DNA from: Sphingomonadales bacterium
Lineage (GTDB): Bacteria; Pseudomonadota; Alphaproteobacteria; Sphingomonadales; Sphingomonadaceae
Reading direction: 5' to 3'
Length of the DNA stretch: 18,555 nt
NCBI GenBank assembly: GCA_027489295.1
Contig: JAIYAA010000116.1
Coordinates: 1 to 18,555 of the forward strand
Of this stretch, positions 7,156 through 15,200 are shown in pieces (the first letter of the stretch is position 1; each line of letters starts with the position of its first letter). A program made the position numbers and the translations under genes. The notes under the pieces are model-generated. The model was not told where the DNA came from, did not search any database, and saw only the letters and a program-made list of their open reading frames with translations.

Positions 7156-8160
7156 TCAGACCCGGCCGACCACGCTTTCCGGCAGGTCCTTCCCGAACAC
7201 GCGCTGATAATATTCGGCCACCTGCGCGCGCTCGGCCTCGTCGCACTTGTTGAGGAACGACAGCCGGAAGGCGAAGCCGATATCGCCGAAGATCAGCGCG
7301 TTCTGCGCCCAGGTGATCACGGTACGCGGGCTCATCACCGTCGAGATGTCGCCGTTGATGAAGCCGCGGCGGGTGAGCTCCGCCACGCGGACCATGTTCT
7401 CCACCGTCTCCTTGCCGCCCGGCTTGTCATATTCGCCCGACTTGGCGAGCACGATCCGCGCCTCGGTGGCGGCAGGCAGATAGTTGAGCGTGACGACGAT
7501 GTTCCAGCGGTCCATCTGGCCCTGGTTGATCTGCTGCGTGCCGTGATACAGGCCGCTGGTGTCGCCCAGGCCCACCGTGTTGGCGGTGGCGAACAGGCGG
7601 AACCAGGGGCTCGGGCGGATCACCCGGTTCTGGTCGAGCAGGGTCAGCTTGCCTTCGGTCTCCAGCACGCGCTGGATCACGAACATCACGTCCGGCCGGC
7701 CCGCGTCATATTCGTCGAACACCAACGCGGTCGGGGTCTGCAGCGCCCAGGGCAGCAGGCCTTCGCGGAATTCGGTGATCTGCTGGCCGTCCTTCAGGAC
7801 GATCGCGTCGCGGCCGATCAGGTCGATGCGGCTGATATGCGCGTCGAGGTTGATGCGGATGCATGGCCAGTTGAGCCGCGCCGCCACCTGCTCGATGTGC
7901 GAGGATTTGCCCGTGCCGTGATAGCCCTGGATCATCACGCGGCGGTTATGCGCGAAGCCGGCCAGCACCGCGAGGGTGGTATCGGGATCGAACACATAGG
8001 CGGGATCGAGATCCGGCACCCGCTCGTCGGCCTCGCTGAACGCGGGGACTTCCATGTCGATGTCGATCCCGAACAGATCGCGCACCTTCACCATCTTGTC
8101 GGGTGCGTCGAGGATCGTGGAATCCCGGCTATCGGGGAAGGTGTTGGGCAGATCGGCCAT
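7156..8160 (-). CDS. cobS: Cobaltochelatase subunit CobS (AAA+ ATPase)
   Basis: A 334-residue MoxR-like AAA+ ATPase. Walker A is GYHGTGKS at residues 79-86, Walker B is ALVFDEYD at 145-152, and the sensor region is FRLFATANT. CobS hexamers work with CobT to power cobalt insertion by CobN into hydrogenobyrinic acid a,c-diamide in the cytoplasm. The start is ATG at 8160, chosen because AGGA sits about 9 nt before it and because 330-odd residues is the normal family length. A second ATG at 8184 and a still longer frame overlap the probable promoter and the HxlR gene. cobT is encoded about 6 kb away on the opposite strand, and no other cobalamin gene is visible. The pair may therefore serve a different or imported-corrinoid pathway; this is an inference. 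Confidence 0.94.
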   Translation of the reverse strand: MADLPNTFPDSRDSTILDAPDKMVKVRDLFGIDIDMEVPAFSEADERVPDLDPAYVFDPDTTLAVLAGFAHNRRVMIQGYHGTGKSSHIEQVAARLNWPCIRINLDAHISRIDLIGRDAIVLKDGQQITEFREGLLPWALQTPTALVFDEYDAGRPDVMFVIQRVLETEGKLTLLDQNRVIRPSPWFRLFATANTVGLGDTSGLYHGTQQINQGQMDRWNIVVTLNYLPAATEARIVLAKSGEYDKPGGKETVENMVRVAELTRRGFINGDISTVMSPRTVITWAQNALIFGDIGFAFRLSFLNKCDEAERAQVAEYYQRVFGKDLPESVVGRV

Positions 8161-8186
8161 GGTCTTGAATCCTTGAGTCCGCATGG

Positions 8187-8215
8187 GACCTAGAGGCTTG
8201 TTTGCCGCACTGCAA
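8187..8215 (-). promoter_or_regulatory. Candidate cobS promoter
   Basis: Read on the minus strand, TTGCAG (complement of 8210-8215) and TAGGTC (complement of 8187-8192) are separated by 17 bp. Transcription would begin near 8180, leaving about 20 nt of leader before ATG 8160 and excluding the alternative ATG at 8184. The -10 match is weak. No cobalamin-riboswitch-like structure is apparent in this 76-bp gap. Confidence 0.3.
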
Positions 8216-8236
8216 CCGCATGTCCTTGAGGGTAGG

Positions 8237-8917
8237 TCAGGCGCCCACCTTGGGTGGCAGCAGGAACAGCGTGGCGAAGTCGGCCGCGCGGGTGATGTCG
8301 CCCTCCACCGCGAACCGGCCCTCGGCCAGCGCGGCGGCGAGCGGCATGGTGCCGAACAACACCGGCAGGAAATCGTTGGGCTCGCCCACGAATATCGCTT
8401 CCGCACCGCCGAGCGTGCCGCGTGCGATGCCGAAGGCGCCGCCGTCCACGGTCGCGAGATAGGTCTCCTCGCCCAGTCGAAAGCCGATCCGGCCGGCCCA
8501 GCCGATTGCCCTGTCGGGCAGCATCAGCATGCGCAGCGCCAGCATCAGCGCAACGCGGGAAAAGGGCAGGCGGGGATCGTGCCGGGGGGAGCGAAGTGCC
8601 CAGCGGCCCATCGCCAGCACCACCGGCTCGGCCTCATGGCCCCAGGGCGTGAGCGCATAGACCTGCACGTTGGCCGGCGGCGGCAGCTTCTGGCGCACGA
8701 CGATCCCGTCCGCCTCCAGCCCGGCCAGCCGCTGGGTGAGGACGTTGGCGCTGAGCCCCGGCAAGCCCGCGCGGATCTCGCCGAAACGGCGCGGTCCCAG
8801 CAGCAATTCGCGGATGATCAGCAGTGCCCACCGCTCGCCGACGAACTCCAGCGCAAGCGCCGTTCCGCAGGCGTCTCCATAGCGTCTTTTGATATTGGTT
8901 ACACTTTCTAACTTCAC
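8237..8917 (-). CDS. HxlR-family transcriptional regulator with C-terminal extension
   Basis: A 226-residue regulator. The N-terminal part (about residues 12-105) is a winged-helix HxlR domain: [30 protein letters not shown] with the recognition region [19 protein letters not shown]. HxlR proteins are normally 100-130 residues; the extra 110 residues resemble the ligand-binding SCP2-like extension of some members. Cys17 in GDACGT is the only cysteine and sits where redox- or electrophile-sensing HxlR proteins (YodB, HypR) carry their reactive cysteine. The start is GTG at 8917, which gives the familiar [18 protein letters not shown] opening, though no good Shine-Dalgarno precedes it. It is divergent from the VOC operon, which it probably controls along with itself. 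cobS follows 76 bp downstream. Confidence 0.9.
   Translation of the reverse strand: MKLESVTNIKRRYGDACGTALALEFVGERWALLIIRELLLGPRRFGEIRAGLPGLSANVLTQRLAGLEADGIVVRQKLPPPANVQVYALTPWGHEAEPVVLAMGRWALRSPRHDPRLPFSRVALMLALRMLMLPDRAIGWAGRIGFRLGEETYLATVDGGAFGIARGTLGGAEAIFVGEPNDFLPVLFGTMPLAAALAEGRFAVEGDITRAADFATLFLLPPKVGA
8898..8912. promoter_or_regulatory. Candidate HxlR operator
   Basis: GTTACACTTTCTAAC is an imperfect palindrome (5 of 7 pairs, outer GTTA/TAAC perfect) in an AT-richer patch that overlaps the first codons of the HxlR gene. It faces the divergent VOC operon. Operators near their own gene are usual in this family. The assignment is inferred from position and symmetry only; no promoter could be fixed in the gap to 8991. 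Confidence 0.3.
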
Positions 8918-8991
8918 GGTTGTTTTTTAGGATCGAGCGGGGCACGAATCAAGCAGGCCGCGACTCAAGGCGGCCATGCAGGAGAGAAACG

Positions 8992-9420
8992 ATGGTGCAG
9001 CCGGTGTTCGTGAACCTGCCCGTGGCAGACGTGCCGCGCGCCACCGCCTTCTACGAAGCGATCGGCTGCACGATGAACCGGCAGTTCAGCGGCCCTACCG
9101 CCAGCGCGATGGTCTGGTCCGAGGCGCTGACCTTCATGCTGCTCCACCGCGACTTCTTCCAGACCTTCACGCCGCGGGCCGTGGCCGATGCGACGGCGGT
9201 GACCGAGGTGCTGATCGCGCTGCCGCTGGACGACCGCGCCGCGGTCGATACGCTGGTCGACAGGGCCATGGCGGGCGGCGGATCGGGGGACATCCGCCCG
9301 GTGCAGGACATGGGCTTCATGTACGGCCGCTCCTTCACCGATCCCGACGGGCATGTCTTCGAGCCCTTCTATATGGACGCCGCCGCAGCCGCGGCTGCGA
9401 TGGCACCGGCGGAAGCCTGA
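8992..9420 (+). CDS. VOC-family (glyoxalase-like) protein
   Basis: A 142-residue, single-module vicinal-oxygen-chelate protein. It starts FVNLPVADVPRATAFYEAIG, the first beta-alpha unit, and finishes with FTDPDGHVFEPFYMD, the closing beta strands and usual C-terminal acidic ligand. The ATG at 8992 follows AGGAG (8980-8984) by 7 nt, which fixes the start against a longer open frame from 8920. Glyoxalase I, dioxygenases and antibiotic-binding proteins share this fold, so the reaction cannot be named. It ends in an alanine-rich tail. It is the first gene of an operon divergent from an HxlR regulator, and the next ATG comes 2 bp after its stop. This fits an inducible detoxification gene, which is inference. 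Confidence 0.92.
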   Translation: MVQPVFVNLPVADVPRATAFYEAIGCTMNRQFSGPTASAMVWSEALTFMLLHRDFFQTFTPRAVADATAVTEVLIALPLDDRAAVDTLVDRAMAGGGSGDIRPVQDMGFMYGRSFTDPDGHVFEPFYMDAAAAAAAMAPAEA

Positions 9421-9422
9421 GC

Positions 9423-9653
9423 ATGTCGTTCCAAGCCTATCTCTACAACATCCAGGCCAAGACCGGTCGCAGTCCCGGCGACTTCCGCGACTATGCGGCG
9501 GCGAAAGGCTGGACCGATGCCGCCGGCCTGCGCGCCGATGTGAAGGCGGGAACGATCGTTGCCGATCTGAAGTCGCAGTTCGGCCTTGGGCATGGCCACG
9601 CCATGGCCATCGTCGCGCTGCTGAAGGGGAGCAAGCGCGAAGGCGACGCTTGA
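9423..9653 (+). CDS. DUF4287 domain protein
   Basis: A 76-residue protein recognised as DUF4287 from its pattern: SFQAYLYNIQAKTGRSPGDF, then a charged linker, then LKSQFGLGHGHAMAIVALLKG. Members are small, soluble and helical, and are often fused to or encoded beside DUF5655. No biochemical role is established to my knowledge. The HGHAMA histidines are the most distinctive polar residues. The start ATG lies 2 bp after the VOC stop, so translation is likely coupled. No membrane segment or signal peptide is present. Its place between a VOC protein and a DUF1428 protein under an HxlR-type regulator suggests that it helps handle the same unknown compound. Confidence 0.88.
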   Translation: MSFQAYLYNIQAKTGRSPGDFRDYAAAKGWTDAAGLRADVKAGTIVADLKSQFGLGHGHAMAIVALLKGSKREGDA

Positions 9654-9671
9654 TCGACAGGAGCAGGATCC

Positions 9672-10028
9672 ATGGCCTATCTCGACGGATATGTGATCCC
9701 CGTACCCGAGACGCAGAAGGATGCGTATCGTGCCTTGGCGGACGAAACGGCGGCGCTGTTCCTGAAGTTCGGCGCGACGCGGGTGCTAGAGGGGTGGAGC
9801 GAGGACGTGCCGCATGGCACGTCCACCGACTTCTACCGGGCGACGCTGGCGGAGGACGGCGAAGCGGTAGTGTTCGCCTGGGTGCTGTGGCCCGACAAGG
9901 CGACGCGCAACGCCGGCTGGGGCAAGCTGATGGAAGCGCCCGAGATGCAGGGCCGCGACATGCCGTTCGACGGCAAGCGCATGTTCTGGGGTGGATTCGA
10001 ACCGATCGTCGATCGCGGCGACGGCTGA
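9672..10028 (+). CDS. DUF1428 (YbaA-like) protein
   Basis: A 118-residue protein of the DUF1428 family (Escherichia coli YbaA type), recognised from the opening YLDGYVIPVP, the middle FYRATLAEDGEAVVFAWVLW and the end FDGKRMFWGGFEPIVD. The fold is a dimeric alpha/beta barrel of the ABM superfamily, which contains small monooxygenases and heme- or quinone-related enzymes. No reaction is known for this branch. GGAGCAGGA lies 3-12 bp upstream of the ATG. The gene follows DUF4287 by 18 bp and precedes the two-domain VOC gene by 16 bp, all on one strand. Length and sequence look intact. A role in oxidative or electrophile stress is inferred from context only. Confidence 0.9.
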   Translation: MAYLDGYVIPVPETQKDAYRALADETAALFLKFGATRVLEGWSEDVPHGTSTDFYRATLAEDGEAVVFAWVLWPDKATRNAGWGKLMEAPEMQGRDMPFDGKRMFWGGFEPIVDRGDG

Positions 10029-10044
10029 ACATGGGGAGGGTGAC

Positions 10045-10824
10045 ATGACCAACCGACAGGGCGAAATCATCTGGTACGAACTGATGACGCGCGACGCGGC
10101 GAAGGCATCGGCCTTTTACGGCGCCGTGGTCGGCTGGCAGGTGGGCGAGGCTGTGCCCGGTGGGCCGGACTATCGGATGATCGTGGCCGCTGATGGCAAT
10201 GCCGGCGGCATGCTCCAGCTCGATGCGGCGATGCAGGCGGCGGGGGCGACCCCGACCTGGCTGGCCTATTTCGGGGTCGACGATGTCGATGCAACCGTCG
10301 CGGCCATCGTCGCGGCGGGCGGCACGGTGATGGTGCCGGCCTGGGACGCCGCCGGGGTCGGGCGGATCGCGATGGTCACCGATCCGCAGGGCGTGCCCTT
10401 CTATGTGATGCGGGGTGCGACCGAAGGCGCGACCAGCACCGTCTACCAGCGCCACGGCCTCGGCCATGTCGGCTGGAACGAGTTGCTGGCGCCCGATGCC
10501 GAAGGCGCGCTCGGCTTCTACCATCGCCATTTCGGCCTCACCCGGATGGGCGGCATGCCGATGGGCGAGATGGGCGAATACAGCTTCATCGGCCATGACG
10601 GCGGCGAGCCGGTGGGCGCGATCATGGGGTGTCCGCCCGGCGCGCGGCCGGGCTGGAGCTTCTACTTCCGGGTCGAGGATGTCGATGCCGCCAAGGCACG
10701 CGTCGAGGCCGCAGGCGGCACGGTCGTCAACGGGCCGATGGAGGTGCCGGGCGGCGAGCGGGTGCTGCAGGCGGTGGATCCGGACGGGGCGGTGTTCGGG
10801 TTGCTGAGCGGCACGGGGGGGTGA
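10045..10824 (+). CDS. Two-domain VOC-family protein
   Basis: A 259-residue protein made of two VOC modules. The first (about residues 6-125) begins GEIIWYELMTRDAAKASAFYG and ends DPQGVPFYVMR. The second (about 140-256) begins GWNELLAPDAEGALGFYHRHFG and ends DPDGAVFGLLSG. Both keep the aromatic FY and the closing DPxG turn. Proteins of this layout are annotated as glyoxalase-like or as relatives of hydroxylase cofactor proteins, but the substrate is unknown. GGGGAGGG lies just before the ATG at 10045 (10033-10040). It is the last gene of the four-gene operon and is followed by a hairpin shared with the convergent J-protein gene. The operon thus carries three VOC modules in two proteins, which hints at a multi-step or broad-substrate pathway. 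Confidence 0.92.
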   Translation: MTNRQGEIIWYELMTRDAAKASAFYGAVVGWQVGEAVPGGPDYRMIVAADGNAGGMLQLDAAMQAAGATPTWLAYFGVDDVDATVAAIVAAGGTVMVPAWDAAGVGRIAMVTDPQGVPFYVMRGATEGATSTVYQRHGLGHVGWNELLAPDAEGALGFYHRHFGLTRMGGMPMGEMGEYSFIGHDGGEPVGAIMGCPPGARPGWSFYFRVEDVDAAKARVEAAGGTVVNGPMEVPGGERVLQAVDPDGAVFGLLSGTGG

Positions 10825-10847
10825 CGTGCCTGCCCGGCGGCGTGTCG

Positions 10848-10864
10848 GCGGGGGGCTTCCCCGC
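10848..10864. terminator. Candidate bidirectional hairpin between convergent genes
   Basis: GCGGGG (10848-10853) and CCCCGC (10859-10864) pair around a 5-nt loop in the 48-bp gap between the convergent VOC and J-protein genes. There is no T-run on either side, so it is a weak intrinsic terminator at best. Confidence 0.4.
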
Positions 10865-10872
10865 GCCGTCCG

Positions 10873-11484
10873 TCACGCGAACGCCGCCGACCCCTTCAGC
10901 TGCTGATAGGCCTCGATCACCCGCTGCAGCCGTGTTTCGTGGCTGCGATCGCCGCCATTGCGGTCCGGATGGTATTTGCGGACCAGCTCCGAATAGCGTT
11001 TGCGCAGCATCGTGCGGTCGCAGTCGATCGCCAGGTCCAGCACCTTCAGTGCATCGCGATCCGCGCCGGAGAGCGGGCGGCCATCCTTGCGTTCGGCGCG
11101 GTCCTTCATCCGGTCGCGGAAGCGCGCGCCGATCGCGTCGAGCGGGTCGGCAAAGTCGGCCCAGCGCGGCGGCACGTCCGGATTGGCGCTGAACACGCGC
11201 GTCTCGCGCTCCCAGCCCGCAATCGGGCGCTGCGCGTCGTGGATCTCGTCCGGACTCATGCCTGCAAAGAAATTGTACCCCGAGTTGAACGCGCGAACAT
11301 GGTCCAGGCACAGCCAGCGGAACGGCGGCGGGCCGTCGAAGCTGCTGCGCGCGCCTTCGAGCGCCGGCGCGCGGAATTCGCCGGGGGCGGTGCAGCCCGG
11401 CTCTGCGCACAATCTACCCTCCGCTTCCATGCGACCATGGAAACGGGCATTCGGACGATCCCTTTTCGGCTGATGGCTAGCCAC
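10873..11484 (-). CDS. J-domain (DnaJ-like) protein with N-terminal cysteine cluster
   Basis: A 203-residue protein with a J domain at its C-terminus (about residues 150-198, HPD at 172-174 in RKYHPDRNGGD), the reverse of classical DnaJ. J domains stimulate the ATPase of DnaK. The N-terminal part has RLCAEPGCTAPGEFRAP and, later, RWLCLDHVRAFN. The spacing C-x4-C ... C-x2-H suggests a zinc site, which is an inference. There are no G/F-rich or CxxCxGxG repeats. The start is GTG at 11484; a downstream ATG (MEAEGRLCAEP) is possible. It is divergent from bolA, an arrangement common in alphaproteobacteria, where cobS and cobT often follow on the J-protein side. Here an HxlR/VOC block separates it from cobS. 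Confidence 0.9.
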   Translation of the reverse strand: MASHQPKRDRPNARFHGRMEAEGRLCAEPGCTAPGEFRAPALEGARSSFDGPPPFRWLCLDHVRAFNSGYNFFAGMSPDEIHDAQRPIAGWERETRVFSANPDVPPRWADFADPLDAIGARFRDRMKDRAERKDGRPLSGADRDALKVLDLAIDCDRTMLRKRYSELVRKYHPDRNGGDRSHETRLQRVIEAYQQLKGSAAFA

Positions 11485-11503
11485 GCGACTCCCTCGAACA
11501 AAC

Positions 11504-11517
11504 CGCCTATATAGGCG
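11504..11517. promoter_or_regulatory. Perfect 14-bp palindrome at the J-protein/bolA divergent promoter
   Basis: CGCCTATATAGGCG is fully self-complementary and lies 2 bp before the bolA ATG and 19 bp before the J-protein GTG. Its TATATA core could serve as the -10 box in both directions. If used for bolA, transcription would begin about at the ATG, giving a leaderless message; no Shine-Dalgarno is seen for bolA, in keeping with that. Alternatively it is a repressor site. No good -35 element was found on either strand. Confidence 0.5.
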
Positions 11518-11519
11518 CG

Positions 11520-11804
11520 ATGAACGACCTCGCTACCGGCCCGTTGGCCGATCTGATCGCCGATCGCCTGCGCACCGCGCTCGCCCCGTCGCACCTCCAT
11601 GTCAGCAACGACAGTGCCCAGCATCGCGGCCATCTGGGCGATGACGGCACGGGGGAGTCGCACTTCACCGTCACCATCGAAAGCCCGGAGTTCGCCGGGC
11701 TGAACCGCGTCGCACGCCAGCGCAAGGTGAACCACGCGCTTGCCGACCTGCTCGCCACGCGCATCCACGCACTGGCGATCAAGGCGACTGCGCCCGGCGA
11801 ATGA
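11520..11804 (+). CDS. bolA: BolA family protein
   Basis: A 94-residue BolA-fold protein, seen from GESHFTVTIESPEFAGLNRVARQRKVNHALADLL (residues 45-78). BolA proteins pair with monothiol glutaredoxins to carry [2Fe-2S] clusters and sense iron, and some bind DNA. The usual RHR motif, whose histidine is a conserved cluster or metal residue, reads RQR here (Gln67); His72 lies five residues on. The protein is therefore either a branch with a different ligand or mainly a nucleic-acid-binding form. There is no Shine-Dalgarno; the ATG is 2 bp after a perfect palindrome that may hold the -10 box. The stop overlaps the ATG of the Nudix gene (ATGA at 11801-11804), so the two are translationally coupled. 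Confidence 0.92.
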   Translation: MNDLATGPLADLIADRLRTALAPSHLHVSNDSAQHRGHLGDDGTGESHFTVTIESPEFAGLNRVARQRKVNHALADLLATRIHALAIKATAPGE

Positions 11805-12241
11805 GCAGCCGTATCGCGCGCCCGGCGGCGCGGATCCTGCTGCTGGACAGGCAGGGCCGGGTGCTGCTGTTCCGATTCGATCCCAGCGACCGGCCGCCCT
11901 TCTGGTGCACCCCGGGCGGCGCCGTCGATACAGGTGAGAGCTACGAGGACGCAGCGCGCCGCGAGCTCTGGGAGGAAACCGGCATTCGGGCCGATCCGGG
12001 CGCGCAGGTCGCGCAGCGCGTCGTCGAGTTCGTGACGATCGAAGGCGTGCCGGTCTGGGCGGACGAGCGCTATTTCCTCGTCCGCACCGATGCCGAGGCG
12101 ATCGATACCGGCGGCCACACGGCACTCGAGCAGCGGGTGATGCGCGGCTGGCGCTGGTTCACGCGCGACGAGATCGCCGCGCATGCCGAGCCGATCTTCC
12201 CGGAAGACTTGCTCGCAATGCTGGCGGACCTGCGCGTGTAG
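11801..12241 (+). CDS. Nudix hydrolase
   Basis: A 146-residue Nudix hydrolase with a complete Nudix box at residues 40-62: Gly40, Glu46, then RELWEETGI with Arg54, Glu55, Glu58, Glu59 and Gly61. This matches GX5EX7REUXEEXGU, so metal binding and catalysis should be intact. Nudix enzymes cleave nucleoside diphosphates linked to another group (NTPs, nucleotide sugars, dinucleotides, CoA, NADH). The substrate cannot be told from this sequence, although DRPPFWCTPGGAVDTGES is common in small housekeeping Nudix proteins annotated only as family members. The ATG overlaps the bolA stop by 4 bp, so it is cotranscribed with bolA. It is followed by a strong hairpin and the convergent glutamate dehydrogenase gene. 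Confidence 0.94.
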   Translation: MSSRIARPAARILLLDRQGRVLLFRFDPSDRPPFWCTPGGAVDTGESYEDAARRELWEETGIRADPGAQVAQRVVEFVTIEGVPVWADERYFLVRTDAEAIDTGGHTALEQRVMRGWRWFTRDEIAAHAEPIFPEDLLAMLADLRV

Positions 12242-12247
12242 GCGTTA

Positions 12248-12276
12248 CCCGCCGCCCCGCGAGCGGAGGCGGCGGG
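12248..12276. terminator. Strong bidirectional hairpin between convergent genes
   Basis: CCCGCCGCC (12248-12256) and GGCGGCGGG (12268-12276) form a perfect 9-bp stem. The loop itself can add CCGC/GCGG (12257-12260 and 12263-12266) with one unpaired A. It fills most of the 42-bp gap between the Nudix stop and the dehydrogenase stop. No T-run follows on either strand, so termination may need Rho or rely on the very stable stem. Confidence 0.7.
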
Positions 12277-12283
12277 CCTAGCC

Positions 12284-15200
12284 TCACTCCCGCCCGAGCA
12301 GCACGCGGGCCTGGCCCGCGATCTGCGCCAGCATCGCGGCATTGGGCACCGCCGACTGGCGGGCGCGTCGCACCACTGCACTGAACTGGTCGACGCGGGC
12401 GCGGTGTTCGGTGAGCCATGCGTCCACCGCCGCCTGCGGGTCCTGTCCCTCCACACGGCCCAGGAAGTCCAGTCGCAGCTGCTGGAAGTCGCGGGCGAGG
12501 CCGGCGATCAGCAGGCGTTCCCATACATCGCCGGTGGTGATCCGCGCCGCGGTCGCCTGCGCCCAGTCGAGGCCCAGCGCCTGGCCCAGCGCGGTGAAGG
12601 CGCGGGTGAGCACCAGTTCGTCGATGCCGCGGCGCTGGCCCAGATCGGCCAGGCCGATGCAGCCGTCGAGCTCGAACATATGCACCACCCGGTCGACCAG
12701 CTCGCGCGGCGCGCCCGCGGCGGTGAGCTTGCCGCAGATCCGATCGGCCTGCGCGCGCACTTCGGTGAGCATCAGGCTCTGGGTTTCGCGACCCAGCGCC
12801 TCGATGCCCGGCTTCAGCCGTTCGATCACCTCGGCCGGGCTGGCGCCCGGGCGGGTGATGCGCAGCAGATCGGCGATCTGGCCGCGCACCGCGACCGCCA
12901 GCTCGTCGAGCAGCGCGATACGGGCGCCTTCGCTGATCTCGGCGGTTTCCACCGCTTCCCACAGCGCGGGCAGGCCGAGCAGCTGTTCGGCGACGACGAA
13001 CATCGCGGCGATGTCGCGCATCGCGGCGCCTTCCTCTTCCGCCAGCTCGAACGGGTGGAGCACGCCGAGGCGGTTCACCACGCGGTTGGCGAGCTTGGTC
13101 GCGACGATTTCGTTGCGCAGCCGGTGCTCGTCGATGGCGGTGCCGAACCGCGCCTGCATCGCCTTCGGGAAGGCGGCGTGGAGATCGCCGACCAGCGCCG
13201 GATCATGCCCCAGATCGCCCTTTTCGATTGCGTCCTGCAGCGCCAGCTTGGCCGAGGCGAGCAGCACCGCCAGTTCCGGCCGGGTGAGCCCGCGGCCTTC
13301 CTGGGCTCGCCGCAGCAGATCCTCGTTGGACCCCAGGCCCTCGACATTGCGGTCGAGACGGCCGCTCGCTTCGAGGATCTCGATCACCCGCACATAGCTG
13401 GGAAGGTCGAGCGCGCCGTCATTCTCCATGAAGGACAGCGCCAGCGTCTGCAGGCGGTTGTCCTCCAGCACCAGGTGCGACACGTCGTCGGTCATCGAGG
13501 CGAGCAGGGTGTTGCGGTCCTCGAAGGCCAGGCGCCCCTCGATCATCTCGCGGTTGAGCGCGATCTTGATGTTGACCTCGTTGTCCGAGCAGTCGACGCC
13601 CGCCGAATTGTCGATGAAATCGGTGTTGAGCCGGCCGCCGTTCCGGGCAAATGCGATGCGCGCCGCCTGGGTGACGCCCAGGTTGGCGCCTTCGCCCACC
13701 ACCTGCGCACGCACCTGTTCGGCATTGATGCGGATGCGGTCGTTGGCGGGATCGCCCACCTCGCCGTTGCTCTCGCTCGCCGCCTTCAGATAGGTGCCGA
13801 TGCCGCCGAACCACAGCAGCCCGACGCGGGCCTTGAGGATGGCGATCATCAGGCCGTTGGGATCGATGCTGTCGACGTCGAGGTCGAGCAGCGCCTTGAT
13901 CTGCGGGCTGAGCGGGATCGACTTCTCGGTGCGCGGGAACACGCCGCCGCCCTCGGAGATCAGATCGGGGTTATAGTCCGCCCAGCTGGACCGCGGCAGC
14001 GCGAACATGCGGGCGCGCTCCTCCCAGCTCTTCGAGGCGTCCGGATTGGGATCGAGGAAGATGTGGCGATGGTCGAACGCGGCGACCAGCTTGATCGACT
14101 TGGACAGGAGCATGCCGTTGCCGAACACGTCGCCCGACATGTCGCCCACGCCCGCCACGGTCACCGGCTCCGACTGGATGTCGGTGCCCATTTCGAGGAA
14201 GTGGCGGCGGACCGACACCCAGGCGCCCTTGGCGGTGATGCCCATCGCCTTGTGGTCGTAGCCGACGCTGCCGCCCGACGCGAAGGCATCGCCCAGCCAG
14301 AAGTTGCGCTCGATCGCCAGCGTGTTGGCCACGTCGGAGAAGGTCGCGGTGCCCTTGTCGGCGGCGACGACGAAATAGGGATCGTTGCCGTCCAGCACCG
14401 TCACGCCCTGCGGGTGGACGACGTCGCCCGAGACGATGTTGTCGGTGATCGAGAGCAGCGCGCGGATGAAGATGCGATAGCTTTCGGTACCTTCCGCCAG
14501 CCACGCATCGCGGTCGACGGCAGGCGAGGGGAGGTGCTTCGGATAGAAGCCGCCCTTGGCGCCGGTCGGCACGATGACCGCGTTCTTCACGCGCTGCGCC
14601 TTCATCAGGCCCAGAATCTCGGTGCGGAAGTCGTCGCGGCGATCGGACCAGCGCAGGCCGCCGCGGGCGACCGGGCCGGCACGCAGATGGATGCCCTCGA
14701 CGCGCGGGCTGTACACCCAGATCTCGCGCCAGGGGAGCGGCGCCGGCAGGCCCGGCACCTTGGCGGAATCGAGCTTGAACGCCAGCGCCTCTTCGCCTGC
14801 GGGCGCATAGGCGTTGGTGCGCAGTGTCGCCAGGACGACCCCCTTGAACAGCCGCAGGATGCGGTCGTCGTCGATCGCGGAGACCTGGGCGAGACCCGCG
14901 TCGATCGTCTTCTCGGCGAGGTCCACGGCTTCGTTGTCACCGCTGCGCGCGGGATTGTGCGCCGCCTCGAACCGCTCGACCAGCGCGAGCGCGACCAGCG
15001 GTGCCCGGCGCAGCGCGTCGACCACCGTTCCCAGGCCGTACAGCATGCCGGTCTGGCGCAGATAGCGGAACCAGGCGCGCAGCAGCACCACCGCATCGGG
15101 GGTGATCCCTGCTTCCACGATCAGCCGGTTGAACAGGTCGTTCTCGGCGCGGCCTTCCAGCACCGCGGCGATGGCGGCCTCGACGATCGCGGGATCGCGA

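Noticed and set aside
7150..8193. A 347-codon plus-strand open frame
   Set aside because: It is antisense to cobS, which has intact Walker A and B motifs and normal length.
8161..8236. A cobalamin riboswitch before cobS
   Set aside because: The 76-bp gap is too short and shows no B12-box-like sequence or multi-helix structure.
7156..8406. A longer CobS start at 8406 or at ATG 8184
   Set aside because: The extra N-terminus overlaps the HxlR gene, is Arg/Ser/Pro/Cys-rich without similarity to CobS, and lacks the Shine-Dalgarno seen before ATG 8160.
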